Assembly: GCA_025602915.1 (NCBI GenBank)
Contig: JAHLJZ010000100.1
Span: forward strand, 18,115-82,114
Source of the DNA: Paraphysoderma sedebokerense
Taxonomy: Eukaryota > Blastocladiomycota > Physodermatomycetes > Physodermatales > Physodermataceae
Direction: 5' to 3'
DNA: 64,000 nt
The position numbers were made by a program, and so were the translations under genes. Under the pieces are notes generated by a model. That model was given only the letters and a program-made list of their open reading frames with translations, ran no database searches and had not been told where the DNA came from. This document shows, in pieces, positions 37,098 through 49,428 of the stretch (position 1 is the stretch's first letter; each line of letters starts with the position of its first letter).

Positions 37098-38663
37098 CTA
37101 AAATTCAAATATCTCCATAAAAGTGTCGATTTTTTTACGCAAAGACGTAGTCAACCATCCGTCGAATAAACTGATCATATCTGGTCGAGGAATAGTCCTT
37201 GGTCTAAGCACTTTCAGCGATGCCTTAATATCACTAGCAAAATAAGAAGGAACACAATTTTGTTAATGAGAACACTTGGGTAATTACTGAGTGCATTTAG
37301 ACACTTACACCATAGAAAATTCTGTCGGAGAAATCATTATTCCAGAAGGCGTAAGCGTGAAACGAATCTTTTTCACCAGCTGTTCGACAAACGATACGGA
37401 ATTGGGCAATACTTTTAAGTTATGCAATCGCTGTTTCAGTTCGTCCAACGAAATCTGGCCTTCCCCGTTTGAAATCTCAATTTTTCGAACTTTATCATAA
37501 TATACAGTACTGAACATTTTATCAAAGAGAACGATTAAGAAGTTGAATCGAAGAGCCATTTGGGAAACAAGATGACGGTAGAGATCGGGGTATGCCCAAA
37601 ATGAAACCCTATCGTTGTTTTTCTGAGTCGACATTAATGATTTTAGTTGATTGATCGGGTGAGTGAAATTTTGAGATTGAACGGTAATAAAGTCAAAAAT
37701 CGAGATGTACTTGAATTCGAGCCGCTTTAATAACGTCTCGACATCCGCCAACTGACAAATTTTTGATGTAGACAGTTTGCTCTGACTTGACTCTTCCGGA
37801 AGTAAAATCATTGCAGGAGGATCAGGCAAAGGAACAGCGGGCAAAAATGTCGATTCTGCGAACATATAATCACAAGTTGATTGCAACGCTTTAGAACTGG
37901 AGCATAAAGCACACACTTCCACCGTTGATTCCATTGCGTTGAGCGAATTCCCAATGATATCAACTGGTAAATCATTCATTGATACTCGATTCACATTCAT
38001 TCCTTTCGTTCGAAGCTCAGGTTGCACATTACTTGCATTTTCAAGCGCTATCGAGCCCTGGCTCATTGCGGATTTACGATCAAAAAACACCTCAGTCGTT
38101 ACAGGTTCCCCGATACTATCGAAGTTGACATGATTCGGACTGAAATGGCTTATAACCAATAAATACTTTCCGGTCGTCAAGAACGATGGCGGACGAAACG
38201 TTGCCGTATACTCTTTGTTAGGTATCAGTTGGTACTTGTTCATTATCAAACCGACTCGAACATGTTTAGGAATATTTGAGGGTACTGTATTTCTCGTCCC
38301 CGTGGAATAGTATTCAAGGCGAAACAACTCCACACTAATCATGGTGGGCCGCAGAAGAGTACGAGGCGATTTTAACGTTAATTTGACTTCCTTATTAATT
38401 GTCCATTTATACGATGAGAAAGCGACCTCCGAAACGTCGTCTGATGCAAACACACAGTCTGTGCAAGTTGGAGGATAAAAGCCGAAAGAAGGAAGGTCGG
38501 ACCATTTTGCGGGATTGACTTCGGTGACTTTTATCGAAGGTAGAGCAGCCGGAATAATACTAGATTTGACCTCGATAGAAAAGTTCAGGATGAGCAGAAC
38601 AAAGCAAAAGGCAGCCAACATATTTACTGAACGATAAGGCCTACCGGAAGGCATAAACTTCAT
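37098..38663 (-). CDS. Secreted family S protein, copy 5
   Basis: Minus-strand exons 38663-37309 and 37233-37098, 496 aa. The signal peptide lies within MLAAFCFVLLILNFSIEVKS. The Ig-like half contains PPSFLTTGKYLLVISHF. The F-box-like motif is LPVDIIGNSLNAM...EVCALCSSSKA, then CDYMF. The LLKRLEFKYISIF block and the shared phase-2 intron follow; the terminal exon is again 136 nt and ends MEIFEF. It is collinear with copies 4 and 6 and more divergent from each of them. Function unknown. Confidence 0.85.
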
Positions 38664-39214
38664 CTTTTGTCGTTCTGTGGATGAACACGAATTCAGGTGA
38701 TAAATTAGTTGCGGCTAACTAAATACTATCTTTGATAAAAAGCAACAGAATGTATACACCGATTCCCTTCGTTCTCTTTACTTGATGTCATTCAATGTTC
38801 TCTCAAATGCTCCATTTCTTCGACACGCGGGGTTAGTAAGTCCAACGTGTCGCTTTCTGATGTGGGGGGAATGCCGATTGAAGTCGCTTCGAGGCACCTA
38901 CTCGAACGTTCAAGTGCTGAAGTAAGCACATTGCTCTGTTGTCATTGTGTTGTGACCTATATGTTTGTATTGTCTTTGAAGCAAAGGAGAAGGGTGGATA
39001 TCCTATAGGGTATTGTGCAATTCGAGGGATGGTGAATTTCAACATGGCCCTGTTGTATATATGGACTATGGAGAAGCCATTTCGCTAGAGCAGCAACTGA
39101 CAGCAAAAGTAAGAACAACAAGTTCCGACTTTGTTTAAATTCTATCTGATTCTGTTGCTTCTGTCTAATAATATTTTTGTCAGTCGGATATATATTATAC
39201 AATTATCGCCCTTT
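38664..39214. other. Intergenic region between family S copies 5 and 6
   Basis: Promoter of copy 5 and 3' flank of copy 6. No additional gene, and no copy of the 17-base element found in the left cluster. AACGAC sits just before the copy 5 start. Confidence 0.5.
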
Positions 39215-40826
39215 TTAAAATTCAAATATTTCTCTCAGAATTTCCGTCCGCTGATGCAAGGGCTTGGTCATCCATTTATCGAATAAACTGATCTTGGACA
39301 TTGGAGGTAATGTCGTCGGTTGAAGCACTTTTAGAGGAGCCCTATGGTAGAGGAAAGGTAATGGAACGTTAGACGGAAGAACGCCACCAAGCAACCAACT
39401 ATAAAAACTCTTACATCATAGAATTGGTCGAATAAACTTTCAATCCCGACAGCGTCAGTTGAACACTTATTTTGGTCGCCAGTTGTTTAACAAATGGCTC
39501 CATGGTGGGTAATATTTTCAACTTTTGCAATCGAATTTTCAATTCATCCAATGTTATTTGACCTTCTCCATTTGATATTTCAATTTTTCCGACTTGTTGA
39601 TAAAACACAGAATCAAACAGGTTGTCGAAAAAGGTGACTAAAAAGTTGTATCGAAGGGCTAGCTGTGACGTGAGATGAAAGTACAGGTTCGGGTAGGCCC
39701 ATAGTTGAATACCATTCCCGTCTTTGTGAGTTGGAACTAATGCTTTCAGTTGATTGATCGGATGGGGAAAGTCGTGAGGTTGAACTGTATTGAATCTAAA
39801 TAGCGAAATATACTTGAATTCGAGTTGCTGTAATAGAATTTCGAGATCGGCTAATCGACAGATTTTGGAAGTTGATAATTTAACGGCCGGGACTTGACTT
39901 TCTTCGTTGTTCTGGCTTGATGGTTGCGGAAGTGAAATTAGTCTGATGGGATCAGGTAGACGCACGTCAGAGGAAAATGTCGTTTCTGCCAAGATGTAAT
40001 CACAATTTGATCTTAATGACTTTGAAGTTGAGCATAAAGCGCACACATCGACTGTCGATACCATAGAGTTGATAAAATTTCTAACAATATCTATCGGTAG
40101 ATCATTCATCGTCGCTGTCTTCTCGTTTGATCCTTCCATTCCAGCATCATGTTGCCCATCGCTTTTGGATCCTACTGAAACCAGATGATTTATCGGTACT
40201 CTACGATCAAAAGACACTCCCGTCACTATGGGTACTTGAATGCTGTCGAAATTCGTGACATGTCCTCTTTGGAAATGGGTCATGATCAATAAATATCTTC
40301 CACTCCTCAAAAAGGACGGCGGAGTGAATTTTAATGTATAATCTCGATTCGGTAACGATAATGGGTACTTGTCCAGGATTACGCCAACTCGAACATGTCT
40401 AGGAATGTACGATGGAATGATACTGTCGGTTTCTGATGAACGGTCGTCAAGTCGAAACAACTCTACGCTCAATACCGTATGAAGCAAGAATTTGTGGGTT
40501 GATCTAAATGTCACTTTGACTTCCTTGTTTAGAGACCACTCGTAAGATGACAAGGCAACATCTGAAATCATGTCTGATTCAAATTTACAATTCACACCAG
40601 TGGGGCAGGAAGCCGGTGAAGGCGGGAAAAAACCAAATGCGGGGAGGTTGACCCATTTCGGGGGAATGGTTTTTGTAACTTCAATCGAAGGAGGGGCAGT
40701 CACCGGAATGAATTCTGCATTTGAATTACTTGCAAACGTCAGATTTAGGAGAACGACGCAAAAGACGGCCACCAGATCGAGAGGACGACAAGGTCGGAAT
40801 TCTTCTCGAGAGCGATTAAACTGCAT
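39215..40826 (-). CDS. Secreted family S protein, copy 6
   Basis: Minus-strand exons 40826-39415 and 39341-39215, 512 aa. The signal peptide (PLDLVAVFCVVLLNLTFASN) follows a short basic N-terminus. The Ig-like half has PPSFLRSGRYLLIMTHF. The F-box-like stretch is LPIDIVRNFINSM...DVCALCSTSKS followed by CDYI. It then shares LEILLQQLEFKY and the downstream KDGNGIQLWAYPNLY with copy 4 almost residue for residue. The shared phase-2 intron precedes a 127-nt last exon ending LREIFEF. Function unknown. Confidence 0.85.
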
Positions 40827-42655
40827 ACTTAGTCGTTAAGATTGGCGTAGATTTGCAAAGAAAACTGAGCAGCGGGCGACTACCTCTTTTTTTTACAAAC
40901 AATTTGTGGGCAAAAGAACTAAAAATAGTTGTTTGATTGAATAAAAACAGCGAGAAAAACGCAACAGCGATGGCCGAAAAATCAGGTACTCAGCATGCTG
41001 GCATACCCATTGACAATGCCAGATGTACCGGCAGCGTTAGGCAGTGATAAGGCCACATGAATAACATTGAAAAGAATTCCTAAATCCACGCTATCGGTTT
41101 ATACTTGGTCATGAGAATGCGATACAATGACCGAAAGAATAGCAAGGGGATGAGGTTGTTTGAACTAAATCAGATTCGGCATGCGGCGACGTGGATAATA
41201 TAATACAGGACCTAGATCTAACCTAACCTTGACTTGGATCACAATTTTATGGTTGTTATAATATTTATAAACTTGGTCGAACCTTGTCTATTTTGCGGCA
41301 GTTGCGCACAGAAGCGTTCAGCTTACCCACTACGAACCAGAGTCCAGACTTCCCCATCGGTCGCACTAGGGGTAACAATTACTTGATACCTGCTGACTTG
41401 ACCGGTGTGAGAGCAGGGGCCCACATTTAAATTACAAGAGAATAAAAATTGCATATAGCAGAATCCTTTGAATTGATTAACAAACATCCATACAGACTCC
41501 AACGCCCCTACCACTCTTGCCTTAGTTGAAGCAGCGGCTAATCGTCGAAATTTACAACTCAAGTACTGCCGTGAGCCCTCCAGAGAATCCCAAAGAGGTT
41601 TTGAAAACAACAATACCGCCGCAAGAACTAAGGATTATCTGATCTCCTTGCCTGCTGCAACCGTGCCCTCAGTCTCAGTTGAGAAGTTCAAGGCATCCTG
41701 TCTGGACGTCTGCGTTGAGTTAGCAAAATGTGTGTCGCCCAACATTCCTCCTTTCCCAATCTAACAAGATTTGCTCGTAATCATAGTTCAATAGTGTGAT
41801 TTCAAAAACAGCCAGTAGCATGAAATGGGTCAGATGATCATGTATATAAATGTGATAGTTTATTAATAAAAGCACTTCGGAAACCACTTGACAATCATTT
41901 TTTGAGCCAAATTGGATACATCAGAAGATAACAGTAGCAGTTTCACCGTACAACTCCCCCAATAAGACAAAATGGTGTAGAATGAATTTAAACGTTTGAT
42001 CTTAATTATCTCGCTCACCTGAGCTGCATCAATGTTTCATCTTGCTTTCCTCAAGCAGTAATTGAATGTTCGTCTGGCCTTCGGTGGGCGACACTTTCTA
42101 CACATATCTATTTTGAAAAAAATATATTCACCATAGAAATACATGTTATCCATATATGTCAATTTATTCAAACTCCTCCCAGTTTCAATATTCTCGACTC
42201 GTGTTCCCGGTACCGGCACACAATTGCCGCAGGGGTGTTGAGACTTGAGACAGGATTGTCAAGGGGAAGTTATGTAGAAGGGTATTTGATACAAATCATT
42301 GCAGAAAAATATTTTTTGTATTAGTCTGTGAATTGCTGAACATTCTGTTCTAGATTCACTTCTCGAATGATGTATCGACATCATTGATTGTTTTCCCGCT
42401 TTTCCGCGGGCCCATCTGCCCATGCCGTCAGATACTTCTCTAATAGATTCTCCGCATATTATAAAATTCCAGTATACCTCGCCTTGTTTCTAGTTTTAAT
42501 ATTCGTCAACGAGCAAGTGCATTCCACACCTTCTGCCCATTGCGAAAGAAGCGTACTTTCGTTTGGTCATATCTAACTGAGTTCACATCTAACTTAAGTC
42601 AACTAACTAAAGATTGTGCGTTGAGCCAAATATTTTACGCTCTACACTCCAATCA
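40827..42655. other. Long gap with unassigned open frames
   Basis: 1.8 kb between copy 6 and the receptor gene. A plus-strand frame is open from an acceptor-like site at 41495 to TAA at 41762-41764 (beginning SNAPTTLALVEAAANRR), and could be spliced to an open stretch 41327-41404. A minus-strand frame of 96 codons overlaps it (41323-41613). Another plus frame is open at about 41991-42323, opposed by a short Cys-rich minus frame (CRKCRPPKARRTFNYC). None matches a family I know, and the strand cannot be decided. I do not call a gene. Confidence 0.3.
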
Positions 42656-44046
42656 ATGTCATCTTCTTCTACAATTACCATTTCAAATATTACTTTCACC
42701 CTTCCGCCACCCGCGGTCCCATTAAATATTATATGCCTCACTATCGCGTCTATTGGGACCCTCCTCAGTAGCACCGTCATCATAACCCTTTGGCGACATC
42801 GGCGATTTTTAACGAATTCTCATTTTACATTATTGAATGTAATACTCTGTGACTTCTGTTACGGTGTTTGTGCTACTTTTGCGTTATCATATCGTGCTGT
42901 TAATCCTGAAGTAGATATGTGGTGGTGCAGGCTCACCAATTTTAGCAACGTGTTTTGTGGTATGTGTGCTCCTTACGGTGCCAGCGGGAATCTTGAAACG
43001 AGCGAATACTAAAATCCTTTGATACTTTTTTTCTTTTTAAAAAATGTATATATGTTCAGCAACTTCAATTGTTTCACTTGGGCTAATGGCAAGCGAACGA
43101 TATTTGCGTATCGTCCATGGAAAGATTCTGACTTCGTGGCAAATAGTAAGAACACTGTTGGGTTTTTGGATTGGTTGTTTGTCTTTTGCAATTTTTCCTT
43201 TTGTGACTGCGGTAACCATAATTCCGGGGGTATGTCGCAAAGTCCAAATTCGTTCTTTCTTTTGGCACTAGGACTGATTATGCCTAAACCGCAACATTTG
43301 CTTCACAGTCATCAGGCCTTTACTGCCTTGGTGATTCAAGACAAAATAAGTTTCCTGCGAAGTTTTATGGCCTCGTCGGAGCATTAGCAATATTATGCGC
43401 AACAATATTTACCGGAGTTTGCTATTATTTGATTTATCGAAAAGCGTTGCAAGGTAACCGCAAGTTCAAAAGTTTTGATACTGTCTACAATTCATACATA
43501 CAGACACTCATTTTATTGCAAAATAAGACGGCTTTAAATGGAAATTTGGTTCTTCATCTCAGGTGAATGCTGCCGCAACGGGTAACATCCATTCACCGAG
43601 TATTGTTATGAACAGACTCTTATCATCGGACAGAACTGCATATCAGCAGCAGTTGCAACTGACAAGAAAGTTAGCGTTAATAACTCTACTGTTTTTTCTG
43701 GGTATGTAATATATCTTATCATCTTTAGTCAGGCTCAATATCTGCTGTCAAAACGTATTGCTCATAACTCATGCAAAATCTAGGATGGTCGGGATCCGGC
43801 TTCAATCTTTTTTACCAGGTAGTGACAGGAGATCGTTTATCACCATTCGCTGATTTTATTTTATTGGCTCTCGGGCTGGGCAATAGTATTTTCAACAGTA
43901 TGGTCATCTTGGCAATGGATACTCGATGGAAATGGAAATTTGATCGCTGGAGACCTTTTCGAAAATCGAAGAGTCAGGAAATTGATTCGAGTGACTCTCA
44001 GGGTAATGGTTACATAATGCCCTCAAGTCGCTTCTTAAAATGCTGA
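42656..44046 (+). CDS. Rhodopsin-type (class A-like) seven-helix receptor
   Basis: Five exons (42656-42959, 43060-43229, 43309-43482, 43563-43701, 43784-44046) give 349 aa. Seven hydrophobic segments can be placed: helix 1 near IICLTIASIGTLLSSTVIIT; helix 2 LLNVILCDFCYGV; helix 3 preceded by WWCRL and ending with ERYLRI (a DRY-like motif near residues 114-116); helix 4 with FWIGCLSFAIF; helix 5 'FYGLVGALAILCATIFTGVC'; helix 6 LALITLLFFLGWSG; helix 7 'ILLALGLGNSIFNSMVILAM'. Extracellular loop 2 carries the expected Cys (SGLYCLGDS). These are class A GPCR hallmarks, although NPxxY is replaced. The ligand is unknown. The exon 3 donor (ACT|gtctac) was chosen because it keeps phase. Confidence 0.78.
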
Positions 44047-44967
44047 TAGCAGACAAAGCCCAAATGGACATTAAATGTATTTCCACGCATTCTATTTCCC
44101 GTCAGATATTCCGGTACAGATGCCGCTTTAGGTCAAATATCTCTAATCAAAATTCACCATTTGTTTAAATTTTTACATTTTGTAAAAGACAAATTATTAT
44201 TGTGGAAGAAGACTATCTGGTAAAACAAACTGTAGGATGTTTTAAAGACAGTACCATGAGAATATTTTGTCCATTGGATTGTCGCGGTGCATTAAGGAAC
44301 GCAATAAAGACGGGAAATAATCTTCGCAATTGAAATATTCTGCAATTAGTATTTTGTTTGTACACCATATATCGACATTGAAATATCCGACATCCGTAAC
44401 ACCATCCAATATTCCTAACTTGGTTAATCGATCGGCGATGCAGGTGTCGGCACTTGGAACTCACCGCGAACGACGAGTTTGCCACCGAATCGGAACTTCC
44501 AAGTGGAAACGTGCGACGTAAGACTTGCCCGTTCCTCACACCTAGAATCGAGTGAAACCCTACTCGGACCAAGTTCCTTTGTGGGTCATGATGTTAAAAT
44601 TAGAGTATGTCTTATCATTCATGGGTGATTTAGAGATTACCGTCTCAAGAGATTGGGCTGGTGTCAATCCTCCATAGAATAAATTACAATTCGAACATTG
44701 GCAGAAACATTTATTAATGGTTTTGAGTACTTTTATCTAGAATAAATCTAGACATGTTCCTGGGTTTTTTAGGTACATACCTACTGACCGGCAAAAAGTG
44801 CGCATATTGATAATCGAATCTTATAAATTGATACTTGATACTTGATTGACCACTGAATTCTATGATATCTACAGTTGTCCTTTATTCTTTACTCAAAACA
44901 CAGTTTGATTCGCCAAACGGATGTGACAGATATGTCAGATGTTTTTCCGCCCTTTTTGCGATTGAGC
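44047..44967. other. Convergent intergenic region with unassigned open frames
   Basis: Between the receptor gene (plus) and TPS2 (minus). A 119-codon minus frame (44213-44572) and overlapping plus frames (one reading VGCFKDSTMRIFCPLDCRG) are open, but neither has a start, splice pattern or domain I can support. The rest is AT-rich flank. Confidence 0.35.
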
Positions 44968-47900
44968 CTATTGCTCTTTTTGGTTCGCCGCAATTTCAGT
45001 CAAATCAGGAACATTCACAATTCCATCCATGCCACCATCCATATCGTCGATATTACTAATCGGTATATTGCTAATACTTCTTGTCAATTTTCGTCTTCTT
45101 GACTCTTCCAATCTTAAGCCTTCACCTATGCGCTCATCCGTGGTCAAGCTATCAACACCGTACCCTTTCGAAACTTGATCTTGAATACGTGCAACTCTAT
45201 CTCTTTCGTTTAAAATCTCTACACTAACGTTGTTTGGCTGTCTGTCACGTTCGGAAGCGTACGTATCAAGTATGGAGGATGAAAAGCTACGTTGGTGGTG
45301 GAATGGTACAGGAAGTGTCGAAGTGGTGGATGAAGCCGTGGAACCAGAAATTGGCGGGAGTGGAGGTAAACTAGACAGTAGAAGTAAAACTTCGTCTACC
45401 CCTGTGAGAAAATATAAAGCGCCGGATGCTTTAGAGCCAACTGTACAGGTTATAATGTTTCTGTATTGCTCAGACTTTGGTCCAATTGATTTAGTCGGAG
45501 AAACCGGAACCTGCGGTTGCGAAGACTTCACCTCGGAAGCTTGACTTGACGTTGATTGTCCGTTGACTGGCGTCGGCGCAGTATTGTTAAGATTCGAGGA
45601 CGGAATAGAAGCAGAAGCAGAGAATGTTCGTTTTCTCGGCTTTAACGCTGAAACCCCTTTCCCGGCTCCCAGCAGCTGTTTAGCTACATCCATCTTCAAA
45701 ACTGCCTCAGCTCCGTCTCCAACGACAACACCCAACGGTTCATCGGATTCTTCTAATTCTTCTTGGCTACTTCTTAGCTTATCCAAATACTCAAACATTT
45801 CTTCGTCCGCGCGATCATCACCAATGGCAAGGACAAAATCAATATCAGGGTGACGTTCGAGAACTCGTTTAATAATGACTGATTTGTTAATTTCACGGGG
45901 TAAAACCTGTAGACAAAGGTCAACACGCTTAGATTAACAACCGCATATGAAAGTTTAAGATCAGACGAAATCAACTGATTACGAACCTCGATGTTCTTTT
46001 TACCTGGTATCGCATGAATCGGATACACACTTCCAATCGAGTCTTCAATATGATTTTGACATTCTCTTGCTTGCCATGCGCTGTAGTATAAAATGAAACA
46101 CAAAAAGTATTAAGTCCTCCATTCTTCAATGCATTATGGAAGAAGAATATAGTATCATGCATACCCAAACAAAGTATCTGTCAAGCGATAGTGCCATACC
46201 ATAGAGACGTTTTTCATTTCAATGAAAGAACCGGGAGTACGCTGGTAAATGAGAGATCATTGATCAATATGCTGGTTAATCACGTTAAGTAAAGGCATTA
46301 GAATAACATACCTCTGTATAATATTCAAATATCTGCGGTTTCAGGGAAAGAAGGCATTAATTATGATTGTAAGTAAGCCATCGTCGTTCGCCTAGGGCAG
46401 ACAAACATTGTAAATAAGAACTCTGACCGTACCTCTGACACTTTTGACTTCCAGGACGTATCCATATGTTCAAACAAATTAACCCATTCGTAATTCGACT
46501 CTTCATCTCTGACGAAACATCCTGTCTCTGCGCTAATCCCCAAGCCTTCGATTTTACCTAATCGATCTTCCAAACTCTCCTTTCTTCTGCCGCTAATGAT
46601 ATAAACCACATCTCCGTTTCTTATCAACCTTTTTAACAATTCTGCGATTCGATCCAATCGTTCAACGGCGCCTTTGATGCTGGGTGATTTTTCATATGGA
46701 AGTAGAGTCCCATCATAGTCTAGCAAGATCAGTCGCTTTTTGGCTGAGCGATATTGTGACGTTAGTTGCGGTAGCAGCGGAAGAAGGTGCGGATGAGCAA
46801 TTGAAAAACGTCGTTGCATGTCAACCGAAGATGTGAGAAGTTCGGAAACAAAGCTATTTACAAAATGTTGGGCTGAACGAAGCAAATCATGGGTCGCAAC
46901 GTAGACAAGCAATCTGTTAACAAATGGATAATTCATAATGAATTGTAGATGCTACGAACCACTATTATTGGTGACGGTTTTATATAACTCCTGCCATCGC
47001 GCAACCCTCTCCTCTTCACCCATCGTCAATACTTCCAAAATTGCGGAAGCAACTTCTCCATAGTCCATCGGATTCACGCGGACAGCGGCTCCGAAAGATC
47101 CGTACGAACCAGTGAACTAATTAAAATGATATCGTTATCTCGCTAGTATCACTCCTGGTAACCGCGTTTTATGGGGTAAGAAATAGAATGAATGAGATCA
47201 GAAACACACCTCACTAAGAATTAATGGACTCATTTTGCGTTGCTGGCAAACAATATATTCATGACTGGTCAAATTCATTCCGTCTCTTAAACTAGTAATA
47301 AGACATGCATCGGCAATCGATAACAAAGCGATGTACTGAGTAAATGAGATATCTGTGGTGTAAAAGAGTTCAAATTAGAAACCAACTGCAACTCGATTAC
47401 CCAAGACGCTTAAAAGAACTTGCCTTTCCGCAAATATACTACTGGTGAGTATTCCAATGACCCATAGATAGAGTTAATACGAGATACAATATCGGATACT
47501 TCTCCCTGTACTTCATTTGCCTCGCTTGTTGACAAAGCGACCTGAATTAAAACGACCTAGTTGTGCCATAAAGATAGTTAGTAGAGAAGTTCGATGAAAT
47601 GGTTCATCAAGTAAGTAAATGGTGATTATACCTTCCCAACCCATTCTGGGTTTTTCTCTAGAAACATTTCATAAGCCAGCATTTTATGCCTAACGCCTTT
47701 GACATGGTCTAATTTGTCTCTTCCGACAATGACCTTTTTTCCGGCATATTTCTCCTCCAACGCCGTTGCGATTTTAGACACCGCTGGATCGGATCTGTAC
47801 ACAACCAAGCCATTTTGTATTAGTAGACAAGCTGCGAAAATATGCAATTAGAACACATACAGCTTTTGTGTAAGCTGGGTAGTATTGATTCCGATGGGAA

Positions 47901-49428
47901 AGATACCAACTGAAACTACCGTGTTCTCGAGTTGCAAGAATTTCGGAGTAGTCTCAAGCGCTAAAATGCGAGATGACGTCTGTAAAAAGTGGCGGGCAAA
48001 GGAGTACGTCTGCAAGAAAAAGAAAAGCATCCTTTCAGCATCGTAACTCCCTGACTTTGGTGGGTCTAAATGACATACCTGAAAACCACACAAATCCGCC
48101 CCAAGAACGCCTTCCAGTATTTCTTTGCGGACTACCGACGAAAGAGAAGTTAATGATACATGTGGAGATGTGGGGAAGAAAAGACATTTGCGAAAGCTAA
48201 CCGTATAGACATCTCATTATTTCACTTGAAGGGAAGGGAACATGTAAGAAGAATCCGATAATAGCATTCGGCAATCGTTTTCGTAATATGGAAGGCAATA
48301 GCATTAAATGATAATCATTCACCCAAATGACATCGCCTTCCTTATAGATAGCACAAATTGCGTCGGCGAACTTTTCATTCATGGATTTATATGCTTTCCA
48401 ACTGCGTTGTTCGAATTCATGGCGAGAAATAACTTTGTGGCCATGATTTTTGGTTGTGACGGTATGTTTTGTATGGTATCGAGGTATTTGGGAATGAAAT
48501 AATGGCCAGAGGAGCTATTATACGGTTATGTCAATTAGTCTACAGGGCCGCCGTCCATCACGTTAAACAAACTTAGAGATAATACGATACAAACCTGCTT
48601 GCAAAATCCATGATAACCATCATAAAACTCAGAGAAAGAAAGCGCAACGTCGACGCAATCCCTCTTTCTCAGTTCTTGACGAATTTGGGATTGGGTCGCT
48701 GGCGGGATGTCATCCAAAACACATCCAACTGTTCCAACCCAAGTTCTTCTTAACTCAAAGGAATTCACCGAGTTGAGTGAGTTTTGCAATCCGATGTTGC
48801 CATGGGGCGACGGCACTGGATTGTACAGTCAGGTTAATATGATAAACATCAATGGCAGTCATCACCGCAGTAAACAAAAGAATGACAAAGCTATCGCACC
48901 TATTCTCCATGTCTGAGACTTGTTTGCTTGGGTATCAAGCGGCCAATTGACGTTGGGGCTGACATTAGAAGCAGGGGAATGCATTATTGGCGAGCCAGGT
49001 TCATTGATATCTTTAAGCCTCTTAATATTCACATCTACAACCGGTCTACCTTTAACGGCCTCGGAGTTTGTGCTGGCCACATCGCTCACTCGAGTATCGC
49101 CGTCTTCGCTCACAGTAGTATCGGTATTTGATTTAAAGAAAGCAGACAACCTTGCGCTACCTGTCCCCGGGACACTTCGCTTCTTCTTTAAAAATTTTTC
49201 GATAAAAGATACGGTGCCATCTCGCTTGGCCGGAGATGGACTGCGACTGGTAAACCTTGCCTCGTTCGGCTTTGATGGAGATTCGGCATAGCGTGAGGCC
49301 ACTTCATTTGGGGCGAATGAAGGCATCAAGGGTAGAAAGAGAGATGCCATGATAACATGACTTTGATGGTTTTTGCTCTCCGATTGCGACGATGTCGGCT
49401 GTGAAAGATTGGGATTGTGGGACGTCAT
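44968..49428 (-). CDS. TPS2: Trehalose-6-phosphate phosphatase with N-terminal synthase-like domain (TPS2)
   Basis: Fourteen minus-strand exons (49428-48900, 48815-48595, 48514-48202, 48132-48079, 48009-47861, 47794-47632, 47541-47424, 47352-47210, 47116-46956, 46913-46433, 46332-46312, 46241-46165, 46080-45987, 45906-44968), about 1,153 aa. A disordered N-terminus (about 175 aa) leads into the GT20-like domain (VIWVNDYHLMLLPSILRKRL, GRDKLDHVKG, TSLRDGMNLTSHEYI). The phosphatase domain follows with the HAD motifs LLDYDGTLLP and GDDRADEEMF intact, so it should dephosphorylate trehalose-6-phosphate. A Ser/Pro-rich tail of about 270 aa closes it. The intron after 47424 begins GC, not GT. The tiny exon 46332-46312 is 21 nt. 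Exon 4 fits the conserved RKEILEGVLGADLCGFQ only if one A near 48121 is ignored, so the frame is off by one there. Confidence 0.9.

Noticed and set aside
44213-44572. 119-codon minus-strand frame and the overlapping plus frame with VGCFKDS (WSC-like start)
   Set aside because: Only a few residues resemble a WSC domain. There is no start codon, signal peptide or continuing Cys pattern on either strand.
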